Numbered from the stretch's first letter, positions 1-9,956 are shown. The stretch is 64,000 bases of DNA from Gillisella terrae (GCF_004801395.1 NZ_SSOA01000011.1:62001-126000); one strand, 5' to 3'. Numbers and translations: made by a program. The notes: generated from the letters alone by a model not told the origin.

Positions 1-862
1 TGCTTTTGAGATAGATATACATCTCGCAATCATCGCCCGGCCAGCGATCCAGCCCGTCGATGTCAAGATAGAGGAATTTTTGCGGCAGGGCAAAAAACTC
101 GGTGAGCAGGCGATAGCCATCAAAACTGCTGGCGGGCGTGGGCAACATCGCTTCATTCGCTGCAAAGCCTTTCACACGCAGATTGCTGGCGGGCAGGAAA
201 ACCGCATTGCGATCATCCGCATGGCGCGCCAAGGCTATTCCCATGCATTGATTGGCCAAAAGCTCATACAATCCGGTGGCTTGCTGCCAGGCGGATGCAA
301 CAAACAGGGTCATCCTCTTGATGCCCATCGAGGCAAAATCGTCTTTCTTGGGGCCGGTGGAGCGCAGTGATAAGCGCAAACATCCGGCCGCACCGGCAAA
401 GGGCGGGGCAGGCGCATCAATGGGCTGGCCCGTCAACGCCGCAGAGGTGATGGTGAGGGGTAAAAGCTCGACATCCTGCGTGGTGCGAAACTGGCAAATC
501 TCGCCCGCCACTTCTTCGGTGGTAATCTCGCTATGGCGGGGCAAAAGCTGCATGGTGGCCAGCACAGCGCTTGGCTCAAACCGCACAATGCTCATCGATG
601 GCAAAGGCGCAAGATAATGCGGATAGAGCGTTTCCAGCAAACTATCGGTCAGTTCGGGAAACTCATCATCCAGCTTTTGCCGCACGCGGGCGGCGGAATA
701 GGCAAAACTCTGGATCAGGCGCTCAACATGCGGATCATCGGCCACATCGCCCGACATGCGCAACCGCCCGGCAATTTTTGGAAAAGCGCGCGCGAATTTT
801 TCTGCCCGTTTGCGCAAGGCAAACAGCTCATCATTATAGCGCTCCAAAAAGCTTTCAGCCAT
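1..862 (-). CDS. tssF: TssF, T6SS baseplate protein (C-terminus beyond the window)
   Basis: This is a partial gene: about 287 N-terminal residues are visible and the rest lies left of base 1. TssF (VasA/ImpG) is a wedge protein of the cytoplasmic T6SS baseplate, assembling with TssE, TssG and TssK. The frame opens with MAESFLERYNDEL, followed by FPKIAGRLRMSG. Near residue 249 it carries GYRLLTEFFALPQKFLYLDI, which resembles the conserved GYRLLxEYFAFPEKF block of the family. The ATG at 862 overlaps the tssE stop by eight bases (ATGGCTGA on the coding strand), so translation is probably coupled. The gene is the last one visible in the leftward imp-type operon. tssG and the membrane-complex genes presumably follow outside the window. 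Confidence 0.9.
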   Translation of the reverse strand, partial: MAESFLERYNDELFALRKRAEKFARAFPKIAGRLRMSGDVADDPHVERLIQSFAYSAARVRQKLDDEFPELTDSLLETLYPHYLAPLPSMSIVRFEPSAVLATMQLLPRHSEITTEEVAGEICQFRTTQDVELLPLTITSAALTGQPIDAPAPPFAGAAGCLRLSLRSTGPKKDDFASMGIKRMTLFVASAWQQATGLYELLANQCMGIALARHADDRNAVFLPASNLRVKGFAANEAMLPTPASSFDGYRLLTEFFALPQKFLYLDIDGLDRWPGDDCEMYIYLKS

Positions 863-1364
863 TGCCTGCCTCAACAATGAAGGATTGCGTGGACGGATCG
901 ATACGGGATTCAAAACTCACGGGCGGCATGCCCTCATGCAGGCGGAAACTGGCATCGATGCGCATCCGCAGCGAGCGCTCTCCCTCCATCCGCGCTTTCA
1001 AAATGGTCACTTTGATGTTGGAAAGCCGGGTTTCAAACATCGCAATACGGCGCTCCATGAGACGCGCCAGCTTGAGCTTGGATTCATCCGTCACCAGACT
1101 GGCCGACAGCATGCCATCAACCCCGTAAGAAACGAGGGCATCGCTCAGCTCGCTCAACGCATCGGGAGGGGCCTGCGGGCGACGCCGGGTGTTCAACAGG
1201 GATTCCAGATCCCGGCGAATGGTTTCGCGCATCTCCACCACCTGCTGAGACACGCTCAAAACCGGATCGACATCCAGATCAGGATTGTCATCCAGCAAGC
1301 GATCCAGCACAGAGCGGGTCAGCACGCGCTCGCTCGGGCGATAACGATCGAGCGGATCAGCCAT
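855..1364 (-). CDS. tssE: TssE, gp25-like T6SS baseplate subunit
   Basis: 169 residues from the preferred start (MADPLDRYRPSERV). TssE is the homologue of T4 phage gp25 and nucleates sheath assembly at the baseplate. The protein has the usual gp25 order: an N-terminal segment with RLLDDNPDLD, a central SVSQQVVEMRETIRRDLESLL helix containing the expected E..IRRDLE..L pattern, then SYGVDG and a C-terminal beta region ending in SFIVEAG. A longer frame runs to 1385, but the start at 1364 reproduces the eight-base ATGGCTGA overlap with tagJ that is also used between tssE and tssF. Its length is normal for the family. Confidence 0.93.
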   Translation of the reverse strand: MADPLDRYRPSERVLTRSVLDRLLDDNPDLDVDPVLSVSQQVVEMRETIRRDLESLLNTRRRPQAPPDALSELSDALVSYGVDGMLSASLVTDESKLKLARLMERRIAMFETRLSNIKVTILKARMEGERSLRMRIDASFRLHEGMPPVSFESRIDPSTQSFIVEAGNG

Positions 1365-2199
1365 GAACAATCCGCCTCTCGCCATTCATGCTATCCGCAT
1401 CCAGCTCGCTGACTTCGTGCAGCGAGACAATCTCATCATCGGCCAAAAAGCATTTCTGGCCTTGGCCCACCACCAGCCCGGCCGCCAGATCTTCCCACGC
1501 CGTTTCACGCGCCAATTGCAACGCCGGATTGCGGCTGCTGCTGTGATAGACAGCCGGCAGCAAGACCGATGCAACAGCTCCGCCATTCAGGGTCAGCTGG
1601 GCCGGACGAAAGGCGAGGTCGCGCGAACGGGCGATTGGCTCCACAGACACATTTTCAATCTTGCGAAAATCCACCCAGAGATAGGCACCGCCGGTTGTCA
1701 AAACCTCAAGCGCATGCGGTATGCGATCATCCAGATCGCGCCAATCGGCGACGGATTTGCCATTATAGATCATCGGGCAGGCTGCGCGGGCATCTTCCAT
1801 TTGCGCCACGATATCAACGGCAAGATCAAGGGCACCGTCGCGAATGGCAAGACCAAGCTTTAGCGCCATCTGGTCCAGATCGGTTGGGCCTGAGGGAAAA
1901 TCGGGCACCGCACCCGTCTCGAACCATGCCTGGCGCGCTGCCATGGCTCTGATCTGCTGGCGCAGAATGGAAAAACCCACGGCATCGGCGGGCTGAAATT
2001 TGGCCGCGAGGTCGCATTGCTGATCGGCGCGCTCATATTGACCGCTTAAAATCAGCACATCAATATAGAGATGGCGGATATCGTGATCCGTGGGGGCCGC
2101 TTTGAGGGCGGCTTTCACCTGCTCAAGCACGTCTTCCAATGTGTGATCATCGGCGTGATCCTCCAGCAAGGCGGCGATACGGCGCGATTGAGCACTCAT
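1357..2199 (-). CDS. tagJ: TagJ (ImpE/SciE family), accessory T6SS protein
   Basis: 280 residues. TagJ/ImpE proteins are accessory T6SS factors. In Pseudomonas TagJ binds the sheath protein TssB and is thought to modulate ClpV-mediated sheath disassembly. The N-terminal 130 residues are TPR-like helices (DHDIRHLYIDVLILSGQYERA and FSILRQQIRAMAARQAW regions). The C-terminal half is the ImpE domain, with ALEVLTTGGAYLWVDF and RSRDLAFRPAQLTLNGG. The ATG at 2199 overlaps the TGA of the upstream sheath gene in an ATGA junction. The gene order tssC-tagJ-tssE-tssF matches the Agrobacterium imp operon, which supports the assignment. Confidence 0.88.
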   Translation of the reverse strand: MSAQSRRIAALLEDHADDHTLEDVLEQVKAALKAAPTDHDIRHLYIDVLILSGQYERADQQCDLAAKFQPADAVGFSILRQQIRAMAARQAWFETGAVPDFPSGPTDLDQMALKLGLAIRDGALDLAVDIVAQMEDARAACPMIYNGKSVADWRDLDDRIPHALEVLTTGGAYLWVDFRKIENVSVEPIARSRDLAFRPAQLTLNGGAVASVLLPAVYHSSSRNPALQLARETAWEDLAAGLVVGQGQKCFLADDEIVSLHEVSELDADSMNGERRIVHG

Positions 2200-3578
2200 G
2201 CTAAAATCCTTTTTTGATCCGGTTGGGTTGATGATGCACCCATGGATGCCGCTGAGGCCTCAGCGACGAGATGAAAACTTGTTGAAACGTCGTCTAATTG
2301 AAAATGTGGTTGTAAACGCACGGTACAGGAGAAAGTTCCCGGCTTGCCGGGAATTTCCGAAACGCCAATTCCCGCGGATCGCAAGGGATAGCGGGTGCGC
2401 AGCGATTGCTCGGCATCATCATTGCCGAGCGTATAGCGCGACAACCAATCTTCCAGTTTGCGCTGAATCAGACCCGCCGTGCTCAACTGCCCGATGTTGT
2501 CGCGCATGATCACTTTCAGATAATGGGAAAAGCGCGACGCGCACATCACATATTGCAGCATGGCCGCAAGGCGGGCGTTTTGGCGGGCGGTTTCCGTCGG
2601 GTAATGTCCTGGCGCATGCAACGACTGGTTGGCGTTGAAGATGGCGCAGGATGACATATAGGTCGTCGAAATCGGCACAATGCCCATATCCGAAAATTGC
2701 AATTCCTGGGCGCGTGTCAGGCGCACCTCCACCGGCGGCTGGCTGGACAATCCTTGACTTTCCAGGCCCAATTCAAGCGGCGGAAGCTGCCAGGGTGCCA
2801 CCATGCCACCATCTATCTCATCTTGCGTCACCCCGCGCAGATCGGCAAACCAGCCGGTGTCAATGAATGTGCGGATAATCACCGTTGCAAAGCCAAAGGC
2901 ACCATTGCCCCACACCAGTGTCTGGCCATTTTCAGCGATATGCTCGCGGAAGGGAAAGCCGTCGTCACGCTTGCGCGAATAGGCTTTGTGGGCAGGGCGC
3001 ATCAAAATGCGTGGACCAACCAGCCCCAAAAAACGGGCATCGTCATTTCTCCGCAGACCGTTCCATCGAATCCGGGAAAGATCAAACTGCAAGGATGAAA
3101 AATCATGCACGCGGTTGAGCTCATGAAAGCTCTCAAGACCAACACTCAACGGCGAGGCCCCGGCAATGAAGGGGCAAAAAGCCGCCGCTGCAACCGAGCT
3201 GATTTGCGCCATTGTGGTGATCGAGTCCGGTCCATCGCCGGGGGCGGGCGGAAGCTGATAATCGCCCAGCAGAAGGCCGAAGGGCTCACCACCCGGCATA
3301 CCAAATTCCTGATTATAGACCAGCTCAAACAAGTGGCTCTGATCAAAATCGTTGGCACGCTCCATGCTGCGGCACAGCTCTTTCCAGCTGGCGCTCAAAA
3401 TCTTGATCTTTACATCCGTGCTCTGGCTGGCCTCACGCACCAGCATGGCAAGCCCGAGCCAGCGGGCCTCCATCGCCTGAAACGCAGGATGATGCAGGAT
3501 TGCGTTGACTTGACGGTTCAAAGCCTCGTCAATCAACAAAATCAACTCATCCGTTCGTGCCCTTAACGATGCGCTCAC
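2196..3578 (-). CDS. tssC: second TssC-like sheath protein (TssC40-type paralogue)
   Basis: 460 residues, a divergent paralogue of the adjacent TssC at 3661-5142. Shared blocks include HPAFQAMEARWLGLAMLV (against [18 protein letters not shown]), DFDQSHLFELVYNQEFGMPG with GEPFGLLLGDY, AAAAFCPFIAGASP, and the C-terminal KVIMRDNIGQL and IPGKPGTFSCTVRLQPHFQL. It is shorter at the N-terminus and lacks the leader present in the first copy. Agrobacterium also has two tssC genes in tandem (tssC41 and tssC40), so the arrangement is known. The contribution of the second copy to the contractile sheath is less clear than that of the main TssB-TssC pair. It is spaced 82 bases after the first tssC and linked to tagJ by an ATGA overlap. 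Confidence 0.88.
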   Translation of the reverse strand: MSASLRARTDELILLIDEALNRQVNAILHHPAFQAMEARWLGLAMLVREASQSTDVKIKILSASWKELCRSMERANDFDQSHLFELVYNQEFGMPGGEPFGLLLGDYQLPPAPGDGPDSITTMAQISSVAAAAFCPFIAGASPLSVGLESFHELNRVHDFSSLQFDLSRIRWNGLRRNDDARFLGLVGPRILMRPAHKAYSRKRDDGFPFREHIAENGQTLVWGNGAFGFATVIIRTFIDTGWFADLRGVTQDEIDGGMVAPWQLPPLELGLESQGLSSQPPVEVRLTRAQELQFSDMGIVPISTTYMSSCAIFNANQSLHAPGHYPTETARQNARLAAMLQYVMCASRFSHYLKVIMRDNIGQLSTAGLIQRKLEDWLSRYTLGNDDAEQSLRTRYPLRSAGIGVSEIPGKPGTFSCTVRLQPHFQLDDVSTSFHLVAEASAASMGASSTQPDQKRILA

Positions 3579-3660
3579 CGTTTCCCCCGAATTATCAGGC
3601 CATTCGTGAGCGTCGCGGCCATTGATCTAACCCACCGCGACGCCCAAAATTGTTTGAAAA

Positions 3661-5142
3661 CTAGCTCTTCGATGGAATGCGAGCCACCATTCGCAAAGAG
3701 GTGGTCAGTTCTTCCATCTGCAACCATGGACGCATCCAGGCAACCGCATTGTAGGAGCCGGGCTTGCCGGGAATTTCCTGCACGGTCACCTTGGCATCGC
3801 GAAGCGGATATTTTGCCCGCGATTCTTCGCCTGCATCGTCATTGGCGTTGACATAAGAGGCAATCCAGCGGTTCAGCCAGACTTCGCAGTCTGAGGCTTC
3901 CATGAACGAGCCGATCTTGTCGCGGCCCATGACTTTCAGATAATGGGCAAACCGCGATGTCGCCATCATGTAAGGCAGACGTGCCGACACCGCAGCATTG
4001 GCCGTTGCTTCCGGCTTGTCATAGAGCTTTGGCTTATGGGCGGTCTGCGCACCAAAAAACACCGCATAATCCGTGTTTTTGTAATGGCAGAGCGGCAAAA
4101 AGCCCAGCTTGCCCAGTTCGGCATCGCGCCGGTCGGTAATGCCAACTTCCGTTGGGCATTTCAGATCGAGATCACCATCATCGCTGGAAAACACGTGCAT
4201 CGGCAGATTTTCAACCTTGCCGCCGTTTTCGGCACCACGAATGGCCGTGCACCAGCCGCTCTTGGCAAAGGCTTCCGTGAGGCGTGTGCCCATCACGAAG
4301 GAGGCATTCATCCAGCAATAATCATTGTGGTCCAGCTCGCCGGAGCTTGAACCACTGGTTTCGTCAAACACAAATTCATCAATCGGGTTGGTCTTGGGGC
4401 TATAGGGCATCCGCGCCAAAACACGCGGCAGCGCCAGCGTGACAAAGCGCGAATCGTCGCTTTCGCGAAAACTGCGCCATTTGGCATATTCCACGGTCTC
4501 GAAAATCTTTTCGAGATCGCGGGGCCTGGCGAGATCGCGATAGTCGTCAAAGCCGAACATCCGCGGGCTGGCCGCCGAAATAAATGGCGCAAAGGCTGCC
4601 GCCGCAATCGAGGAAATCCCCTGCAGCAGCTGAACATCGTCAAACGAATTGTCGAACTCGAAATCGCCAATAATCGCACCCATCGGCTCGCCGCCCGGTG
4701 TGCCAAACTCATCTTCATAGATCGACTTGAACAGACGGGACTGATCAAACTCCACAGCCTTGGACAGATCCTTGGAAAGCTCGCGCTTGCTGGCGTTGAG
4801 CACCCGAATCTTGAGGTTCACGCTGGTTTCGGAATTTTTGACCAGATAGTGCAACCCGCGCCAGCTGCCTTCGAGCTTGGTAAACTCAGGCGATTGCATG
4901 ATCTCGGCCAGCTGGGTTGAAATGGCCTTGTCCAGCTCTGCGATGGCGTTGTTCAGCGTCACCGTCAGATTGCGGTCGTATTTGACCGTGCCTTTCAAGG
5001 CTTGATCGGTCAGCGTCCGCAACAGATTCTGGGCGCGATCCGGCTCTGTCTGTCGGGTTGCCGCAACGACCTTTGAGAGCAGTCCCTGTTCTTGTGTTTC
5101 CGATAGGGCTTCACTGGTTTGCACCAAGCTTTCAGCACTCAT
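3661..5142 (-). CDS. tssC: TssC, large subunit of the T6SS contractile sheath
   Basis: 493 residues, a normal length for TssC/VipB/ImpC. With TssB it builds the helical sheath that contracts to fire the Hcp tube. Characteristic blocks are [20 protein letters not shown] near residue 85, [20 protein letters not shown] with [31 protein letters not shown], and near the C-terminus [18 protein letters not shown] and [20 protein letters not shown]. It lies 92 bases downstream of tssB in the expected order. This is the more canonical of the two tssC copies and is presumably the main TssB partner. Confidence 0.95.
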   Translation of the reverse strand: MSAESLVQTSEALSETQEQGLLSKVVAATRQTEPDRAQNLLRTLTDQALKGTVKYDRNLTVTLNNAIAELDKAISTQLAEIMQSPEFTKLEGSWRGLHYLVKNSETSVNLKIRVLNASKRELSKDLSKAVEFDQSRLFKSIYEDEFGTPGGEPMGAIIGDFEFDNSFDDVQLLQGISSIAAAAFAPFISAASPRMFGFDDYRDLARPRDLEKIFETVEYAKWRSFRESDDSRFVTLALPRVLARMPYSPKTNPIDEFVFDETSGSSSGELDHNDYCWMNASFVMGTRLTEAFAKSGWCTAIRGAENGGKVENLPMHVFSSDDGDLDLKCPTEVGITDRRDAELGKLGFLPLCHYKNTDYAVFFGAQTAHKPKLYDKPEATANAAVSARLPYMMATSRFAHYLKVMGRDKIGSFMEASDCEVWLNRWIASYVNANDDAGEESRAKYPLRDAKVTVQEIPGKPGSYNAVAWMRPWLQMEELTTSLRMVARIPSKS

Positions 5143-5234
5143 GTTCTCATCCTTCCAATGTGGCGCAACGCTTCACTGTTGCTGCCGACAAACCGGGTTC
5201 TTTGTCTAAGCGGGCCATGCATCACCTGCCGCAC

Positions 5235-5750
5235 TCATTGCTGATCGCCTGAGCCAGCCTTGCCTTGCAGTTCAGAAACAAGCTTTGAGAGGTCTGTCTT
5301 GTTTTGCAAAATATCTTCCAGCAGCTGCTCAAGCTCCTCGGAGCGGTCTGCCTTGCTCAAAAGATCGCGCAGCTCGTTGCGCGCATCCAGCAGCGCCTTG
5401 AGCGCGGGCACCTGCTTGACCACGGAGCCGGGGAGAAAATCATCCATGCTGTCGAACTTGAGATTGACGGCAAGATCACTGCCATCATTTTGCAGCGTGT
5501 TGTTGACCGTGAGATTCAGCCCCGGCGACATGCGCCGCATGACATCATCGAAATTGTCACGATCAATCTGCACAAATTTGCGCTCGCCAAACGGCTTCAA
5601 GGGTTGGGTCGGATCGCCCGAAAAATCACCCAGCACGCCCACCACAAACGGCAGCTCCTTGACGACCATGGCGCCTTCCGTTTCCACTTCATATTTGATG
5701 TGAACACGGGGTTTGCGCACCCTCTCCAGCTTTTCATGTACACTTGCCAT
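5235..5750 (-). CDS. tssB: TssB, small subunit of the T6SS contractile sheath
   Basis: 171 residues. The N-terminus ([20 protein letters not shown]) and the following [17 protein letters not shown] are the hallmark of TssB/VipA/Imp[21 protein letters not shown] and a C-terminal helical region follow. The protein forms heterodimers with TssC in the sheath, and its first strand is part of the handshake between protomers. It lies 86 bases after tssA and 92 before tssC. The extreme C-terminus is glutamine/glycine rich (GKAGSGDQQ), as is common. Confidence 0.95.
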   Translation of the reverse strand: MASVHEKLERVRKPRVHIKYEVETEGAMVVKELPFVVGVLGDFSGDPTQPLKPFGERKFVQIDRDNFDDVMRRMSPGLNLTVNNTLQNDGSDLAVNLKFDSMDDFLPGSVVKQVPALKALLDARNELRDLLSKADRSEELEQLLEDILQNKTDLSKLVSELQGKAGSGDQQ

Positions 5751-5836
5751 GTTGAAACTCTCCTTCGTGCCCCTCGGGCATCAACATTCATGAACCAGCA
5801 GTACAAACGCCGCCTCAAAACGACGTCAAAGATCTG

Positions 5837-6886
5837 TCAGTTTCCGTTCTCCTTCGTGGGCTTGATGCCCGCAGCCGTAAGAACGGCGTTTCTTGTTTGA
5901 AGTTCCGGCAAAAGTTCCGCCAGCAATTCAGAAAAATCCATTCGCCCGCGGCGAACCAGCGTTTCAATCGCCAACGAAATGGGCGAGTGCGGCTCGGTGC
6001 GGCGAAAATATCGTGCCACATTCATCAAAAGCTCAAAGGCTTCATCGCGCGTTGCAATGCCCTCAGGCGTCACAACCCGCGCCGTCTCTGCGGCAGGCAC
6101 CTCCCTGGCAGCCTCGACAGACGCGGCTGGAACATCGGGAGCCTCCCCGCTGTCATCACGCCCACCAAGACTGCGAACCGCAGCCGCGATTTCTTGCAGC
6201 ACATTGCGAATATTGGAACTTGGCGGAGCCAGTTGGCCACAGCGCGCGTTCAACACCTCACTCAGCCCCGCAAATGAGCGGATACAGGCATTGACCTCTG
6301 CAAGATGAGCCGACATGGCCGCAACACCTGCCTCTGTTGCAGCATTGTAGATCGCTTCGCGCCGTCCGGCTTCATCACTGCGCTGGCCAAGCTGATAATC
6401 CCAAAGGGTCAAGGCGCCGAATTTCTCGCCGGGAATCAGAGACACCAAACGCAACGGCTGGATCAGCGTGCCTTCTGTGCCAAAACCGTTCAATCCGGCC
6501 AGTGGTGCTAACTTTTCCTCAACGTCGTTTTCATCAATTGAATGGACGTCATCCCAATAAGTGTCCAAAAGCGCAGTCGTGACGTCGTAAATTTCACCAA
6601 GACCCGCAAAACCTTTAAGCCGCAAATGCGCTTCGGCAAGCCAGGCCAATACTTCGATATCCTTGCTGATCGAAGATATTATCTGCAATCCCAAATTGCT
6701 CACAAGATTCCAATCACTGGAAACCTTGAACACTTCACCCGGCGTTACAGATCTTTCTTCCGCTCTTGCTTGGTTCCTTGCGTCTTTAATTTTGTAGTAT
6801 ATTTCGCGAACTTCAATATTCGTGCGAATATTACATCCGCACGGCGCGCTTTCTTCTATCGGATTTAACAATATAACCTCGCCCAC
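5837..6886 (-). CDS. tssA: TssA, ImpA-domain T6SS assembly protein
   Basis: 349 residues, first gene of the leftward operon. The start codon is GTG at 6886. The N-terminal ImpA_N domain is recognisable from LLNPIEESAPCGCNIRTN, the segment DWNLVSNLGLQIISSISKDI and LKGFAGLGEIYDVTTALLDTYWDDVHS. A linker rich in Ala, Pro and Glu (about residues 240-270) precedes a C-terminal helical region containing the RRTEPHSPISLAIETLVRRG motif seen in many TssA proteins. TssA proteins recruit and prime tube/sheath polymerisation at the baseplate. The gene has visibly lower GC near its 5' end than the rest of the operon. Confidence 0.9.
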   Translation of the reverse strand: MGEVILLNPIEESAPCGCNIRTNIEVREIYYKIKDARNQARAEERSVTPGEVFKVSSDWNLVSNLGLQIISSISKDIEVLAWLAEAHLRLKGFAGLGEIYDVTTALLDTYWDDVHSIDENDVEEKLAPLAGLNGFGTEGTLIQPLRLVSLIPGEKFGALTLWDYQLGQRSDEAGRREAIYNAATEAGVAAMSAHLAEVNACIRSFAGLSEVLNARCGQLAPPSSNIRNVLQEIAAAVRSLGGRDDSGEAPDVPAASVEAAREVPAAETARVVTPEGIATRDEAFELLMNVARYFRRTEPHSPISLAIETLVRRGRMDFSELLAELLPELQTRNAVLTAAGIKPTKENGN

Positions 6887-7103
6887 CGAAGCCTCTAACT
6901 CAATTTTAAATTCACTAATATAACTTTCTTATAGATGTGGAGCGGCTCTATTGTTTTGTCAACCTGAGTTGCAAAATCTAATTATGAAATTTCTCGCAGA
7001 AAATTTTTTTTAAAAAAAACCCTCCCCCCTCTGGAAACTTGGAAATAATCGCCCTAGTTGTCTTCTCGGGGACATTGCTGCGGTCGGTCCCGGGGAGTGT
7101 TTT
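6887..7103. promoter_or_regulatory. divergent promoter region between the two T6SS operons
   Basis: 217 AT-rich bases separate tssA (leftward) from clpV (rightward) and must hold both promoters. On the leftward strand a TTGACA hexamer lies at 6957-6962, but I do not see a well-spaced -10, so it is only a candidate. A run of eight T followed directly by eight A (7004-7019), then a C-rich block (7020-7030), stands out and may bend DNA or slip. No clear sigma-54 -24/-12 element was seen here. Confidence 0.5.
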
Positions 7104-9845
7104 ATGTCGTTTATTGACCTTAATCGCTTGATTGAAGCCTTTGAGCCTAGCTTACGTGTGGCATTGGAAATGGCCGCATCCACGGCCGCCGGTCGTCGCC
7201 ACGCTCAAGTCGATATTGTACATTTTCTAAATGCGATTGTTGAAAGTGTATCATTTCAGGACGATCTTGCGGCGCTTAGTCTTCCGGTGCAAACACTGAG
7301 GCGTGAGCTTTCACAGGCGCTTGATGATGTGGCTGTGGGGCATGAGCAAAATCTGTCTTTGTCGCAAAACATTTTAACGCTTGGCCGAGAGGCCTGGGTG
7401 TGTGCTTCTCTTCAGGGCGGGCGCGCTTCGATCACTTTGGCGGATGTGTTTTCGGCTCTTGATGATGAGCCCTCGCTTCGAGCCCTGACACGCGGGCAAT
7501 TTCCATCACTGCGCATGCTGGATCGCGCGGTGTTGGAGCGGATGCGCGAGGCAGGCGATGGAAATGCGCAGTCGCCTGGCGAAAAATCGGGCATGTCGCC
7601 GGAAGCCGCGCCGGATTCCGCTTTGAGCGGGCGGGGAAATGACGAATTTTTGCGGCTCTACACCCATGATCTGACGCAGGACGCCCGCAATGGCCGGATT
7701 GATCCGGTGATCGGTCGGGATGCCGAGCTGCGGCAGATGATCGATATTCTGACCCGCCGTCGGCAAAACAATCCTATTCTGGTGGGCGAGGCAGGTGTGG
7801 GCAAAACAGCCGTTGCCGAGGCCTTCGCTTTGGAAATCGCCGCTGAGCGTGTGCCGGAAAAGCTGAAATCCGTTCGACTGCTGATGCTGGATCTGACGCT
7901 TCTTCAGGCCGGAGCGGGTGTCAAAGGCGAGTTTGAGCGGCGGCTCAATGGCGTGATTGAGGCTGTCAAACGCTCGCCGGAACCGATCATTCTGTTTATT
8001 GATGAAGCGCATGGCCTGATTGGGGCCGGTGGCGCGCAAGGGCAGGGCGATGCGGCCAATATTTTGAAGCCCGCGCTGGCGCGTGGCGAAGTCCGCGTGA
8101 TCGCAGCGACCACATGGAGCGAATACAAGCGCTATTTTGAAAAAGATGCCGCCCTGACCCGGCGTTTTCAGCCGGTGCATGTGCGCGAGCCCGATGAAGA
8201 AACCGCCATCAGAATGTTGCGCGGCGTCGCGGGCTCATTCATGGCCCATCACGGGGTTACCATTCGCGATGAGGCGATTGTTGCGGCGGTTCAGCTCTCG
8301 GCGCGCTTTTTGCCAGCGCGACAACTGCCGGATAAAGCCATCAGCCTGATTGATACTGCCGCTGCCGCCGTATCGCTGGCGCGTCAGACAATTCCCGAAA
8401 CCCTGATGGCTCTACAAAGCGAGAGAAACCATCTTGCCGTCGAGGTTGATTGGCTGGAGCGCGAAGGAAGTGCCGAAGAGATACTGGAGCGCAAACTGTC
8501 CATTCAAGCCGAGCTGGAACGTCTTGATACGGAAATTGCCGCGTTGCAGGCGCGCTATGACGCTGAAAAAGAGGCGATCTCCGCGTTTGATAATCAAAAG
8601 GACAGCGCTGAGAGCAAACTCAGCGTGATCACGGAGCCGCAGCATCAGGGCAGCAATGTTTCGCCGCTCAAAGGCCGGGGTCTGACCCGGCGGGCGGTGT
8701 CGATTGCCACCTCGTTAAACCAGGATACAAGCCTTATTCCGCGGGAGGTTGACCGCCGCGTCATTGCCTCCGTGGTGTCGCGCTGGACCGGGATTCCGCT
8801 TGGCAAGCTGCTGGCGGATCAGATTGAAAATGCCAAAAGTCTGGACACGCGACTGGGCGAGAAGGTTGTTGGCCAGGATGCGGCCCTAAAACGCATTGCC
8901 GATGCCATGCGGGCAGCAAGGGCAGGGCTTTCCGATCCACGCCGTCCACCGGCCGTCTTTTTGCTGGTGGGCATGTCGGGCACGGGCAAGACCGAAACTG
9001 CACTTTCACTGGCCGATCTGCTGTATGGCGGCAGCCAGCACCTGACAACCATCAACATGTCAGAGTTCAAGGAAGAACATAAGGTGTCGATGCTGCTGGG
9101 AGCCCCTCCCGGTTATGTTGGCTATGGCGAAGGGGGCGTGCTGACAGAAGCCGTGCGCCGCAGACCCTATGGTGTGCTGCTTCTTGACGAGATCGACAAG
9201 GCCCATGCAGGGGTTCAGGATATTTTCTACCAGGTGTTCGACAAGGGCATTTTGCGCGATGGCGAAGGCCGGGATGTTGATTTTAAAAACACCACCATTT
9301 TCATGACGGCCAATACCGGCTCTGAATTGCTGGCAACCCTTGCGAGCGACCCGGACACCATGCCCGAAGGAGAAGCCCTTGAGGCCTTGATGATGCCGGA
9401 ACTGCAAAAGCAGTTCAAGCCCGCCTTTCTGGGCCGCACCATCATTCTGCCCTTCATGCCGCTTGGAAAAGAAGCGCTCTCGGCCATTGTCGATCTGCAG
9501 ATCGAGCGGATCAGGGACAGAATAAACGCTGCCTATGGCACGGACCTTGTGGTGGAACAGAGCGCCAGAGACGTGCTGGTGAGCCGGGCTGGCGCAAGCG
9601 AAATTGGCGCACGCGCCATTGAAATCATGATTGGTCGTGATCTCCTGCCACCTTTGTCCACCTTCTTCATCGAGTTGGTGGCGAATGGACAAAAGGTTGG
9701 CCGGGCGCATGTCACCCACAGTGAGAACGGTTTTGCTGTGCAGGGGCAAGAGGCGGACAATCAAAGGGAATTTGTCGATGATCGCTTGGTCTCGATAAAT
9801 GAAGACGCCGTGTCGGATGGGGTATCCCGGCGCATACGGTCATAA
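7104..9845 (+). CDS. clpV: ClpV (TssH), AAA+ ATPase that recycles the T6SS sheath
   Basis: 913 residues, typical of ClpV1. The protein extracts TssC from contracted sheaths and unfolds it through the ring pore. The N-terminal Clp_N domain spans about residues 1-150. The first AAA+ module has Walker A GEAGVGKT (228-235) and Walker B LFIDEAHGLIGAGG. A middle region follows, including ARFLPARQLPDKAISLID and a coiled coil at about 435-500. The second AAA+ module has Walker A GMSGTGKT near 623, GAPPGYVGYGEGG and Walker B VLLLDEIDKAH. The ATG follows a GGGGAG ribosome binding site. Agrobacterium clpV likewise starts the hcp operon opposite the imp operon. Confidence 0.97.
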   Translation: MSFIDLNRLIEAFEPSLRVALEMAASTAAGRRHAQVDIVHFLNAIVESVSFQDDLAALSLPVQTLRRELSQALDDVAVGHEQNLSLSQNILTLGREAWVCASLQGGRASITLADVFSALDDEPSLRALTRGQFPSLRMLDRAVLERMREAGDGNAQSPGEKSGMSPEAAPDSALSGRGNDEFLRLYTHDLTQDARNGRIDPVIGRDAELRQMIDILTRRRQNNPILVGEAGVGKTAVAEAFALEIAAERVPEKLKSVRLLMLDLTLLQAGAGVKGEFERRLNGVIEAVKRSPEPIILFIDEAHGLIGAGGAQGQGDAANILKPALARGEVRVIAATTWSEYKRYFEKDAALTRRFQPVHVREPDEETAIRMLRGVAGSFMAHHGVTIRDEAIVAAVQLSARFLPARQLPDKAISLIDTAAAAVSLARQTIPETLMALQSERNHLAVEVDWLEREGSAEEILERKLSIQAELERLDTEIAALQARYDAEKEAISAFDNQKDSAESKLSVITEPQHQGSNVSPLKGRGLTRRAVSIATSLNQDTSLIPREVDRRVIASVVSRWTGIPLGKLLADQIENAKSLDTRLGEKVVGQDAALKRIADAMRAARAGLSDPRRPPAVFLLVGMSGTGKTETALSLADLLYGGSQHLTTINMSEFKEEHKVSMLLGAPPGYVGYGEGGVLTEAVRRRPYGVLLLDEIDKAHAGVQDIFYQVFDKGILRDGEGRDVDFKNTTIFMTANTGSELLATLASDPDTMPEGEALEALMMPELQKQFKPAFLGRTIILPFMPLGKEALSAIVDLQIERIRDRINAAYGTDLVVEQSARDVLVSRAGASEIGARAIEIMIGRDLLPPLSTFFIELVANGQKVGRAHVTHSENGFAVQGQEADNQREFVDDRLVSINEDAVSDGVSRRIRS

Positions 9846-9956
9846 ATGCTGCGCGGACCATATCCACGAATTTTGGTGGATATGCAGCATTCATACGAAG
9901 GGTAACCATGCCTCAATTCAACGGGGCGAATTTGATGAAACAGGAGATTTAACAAT

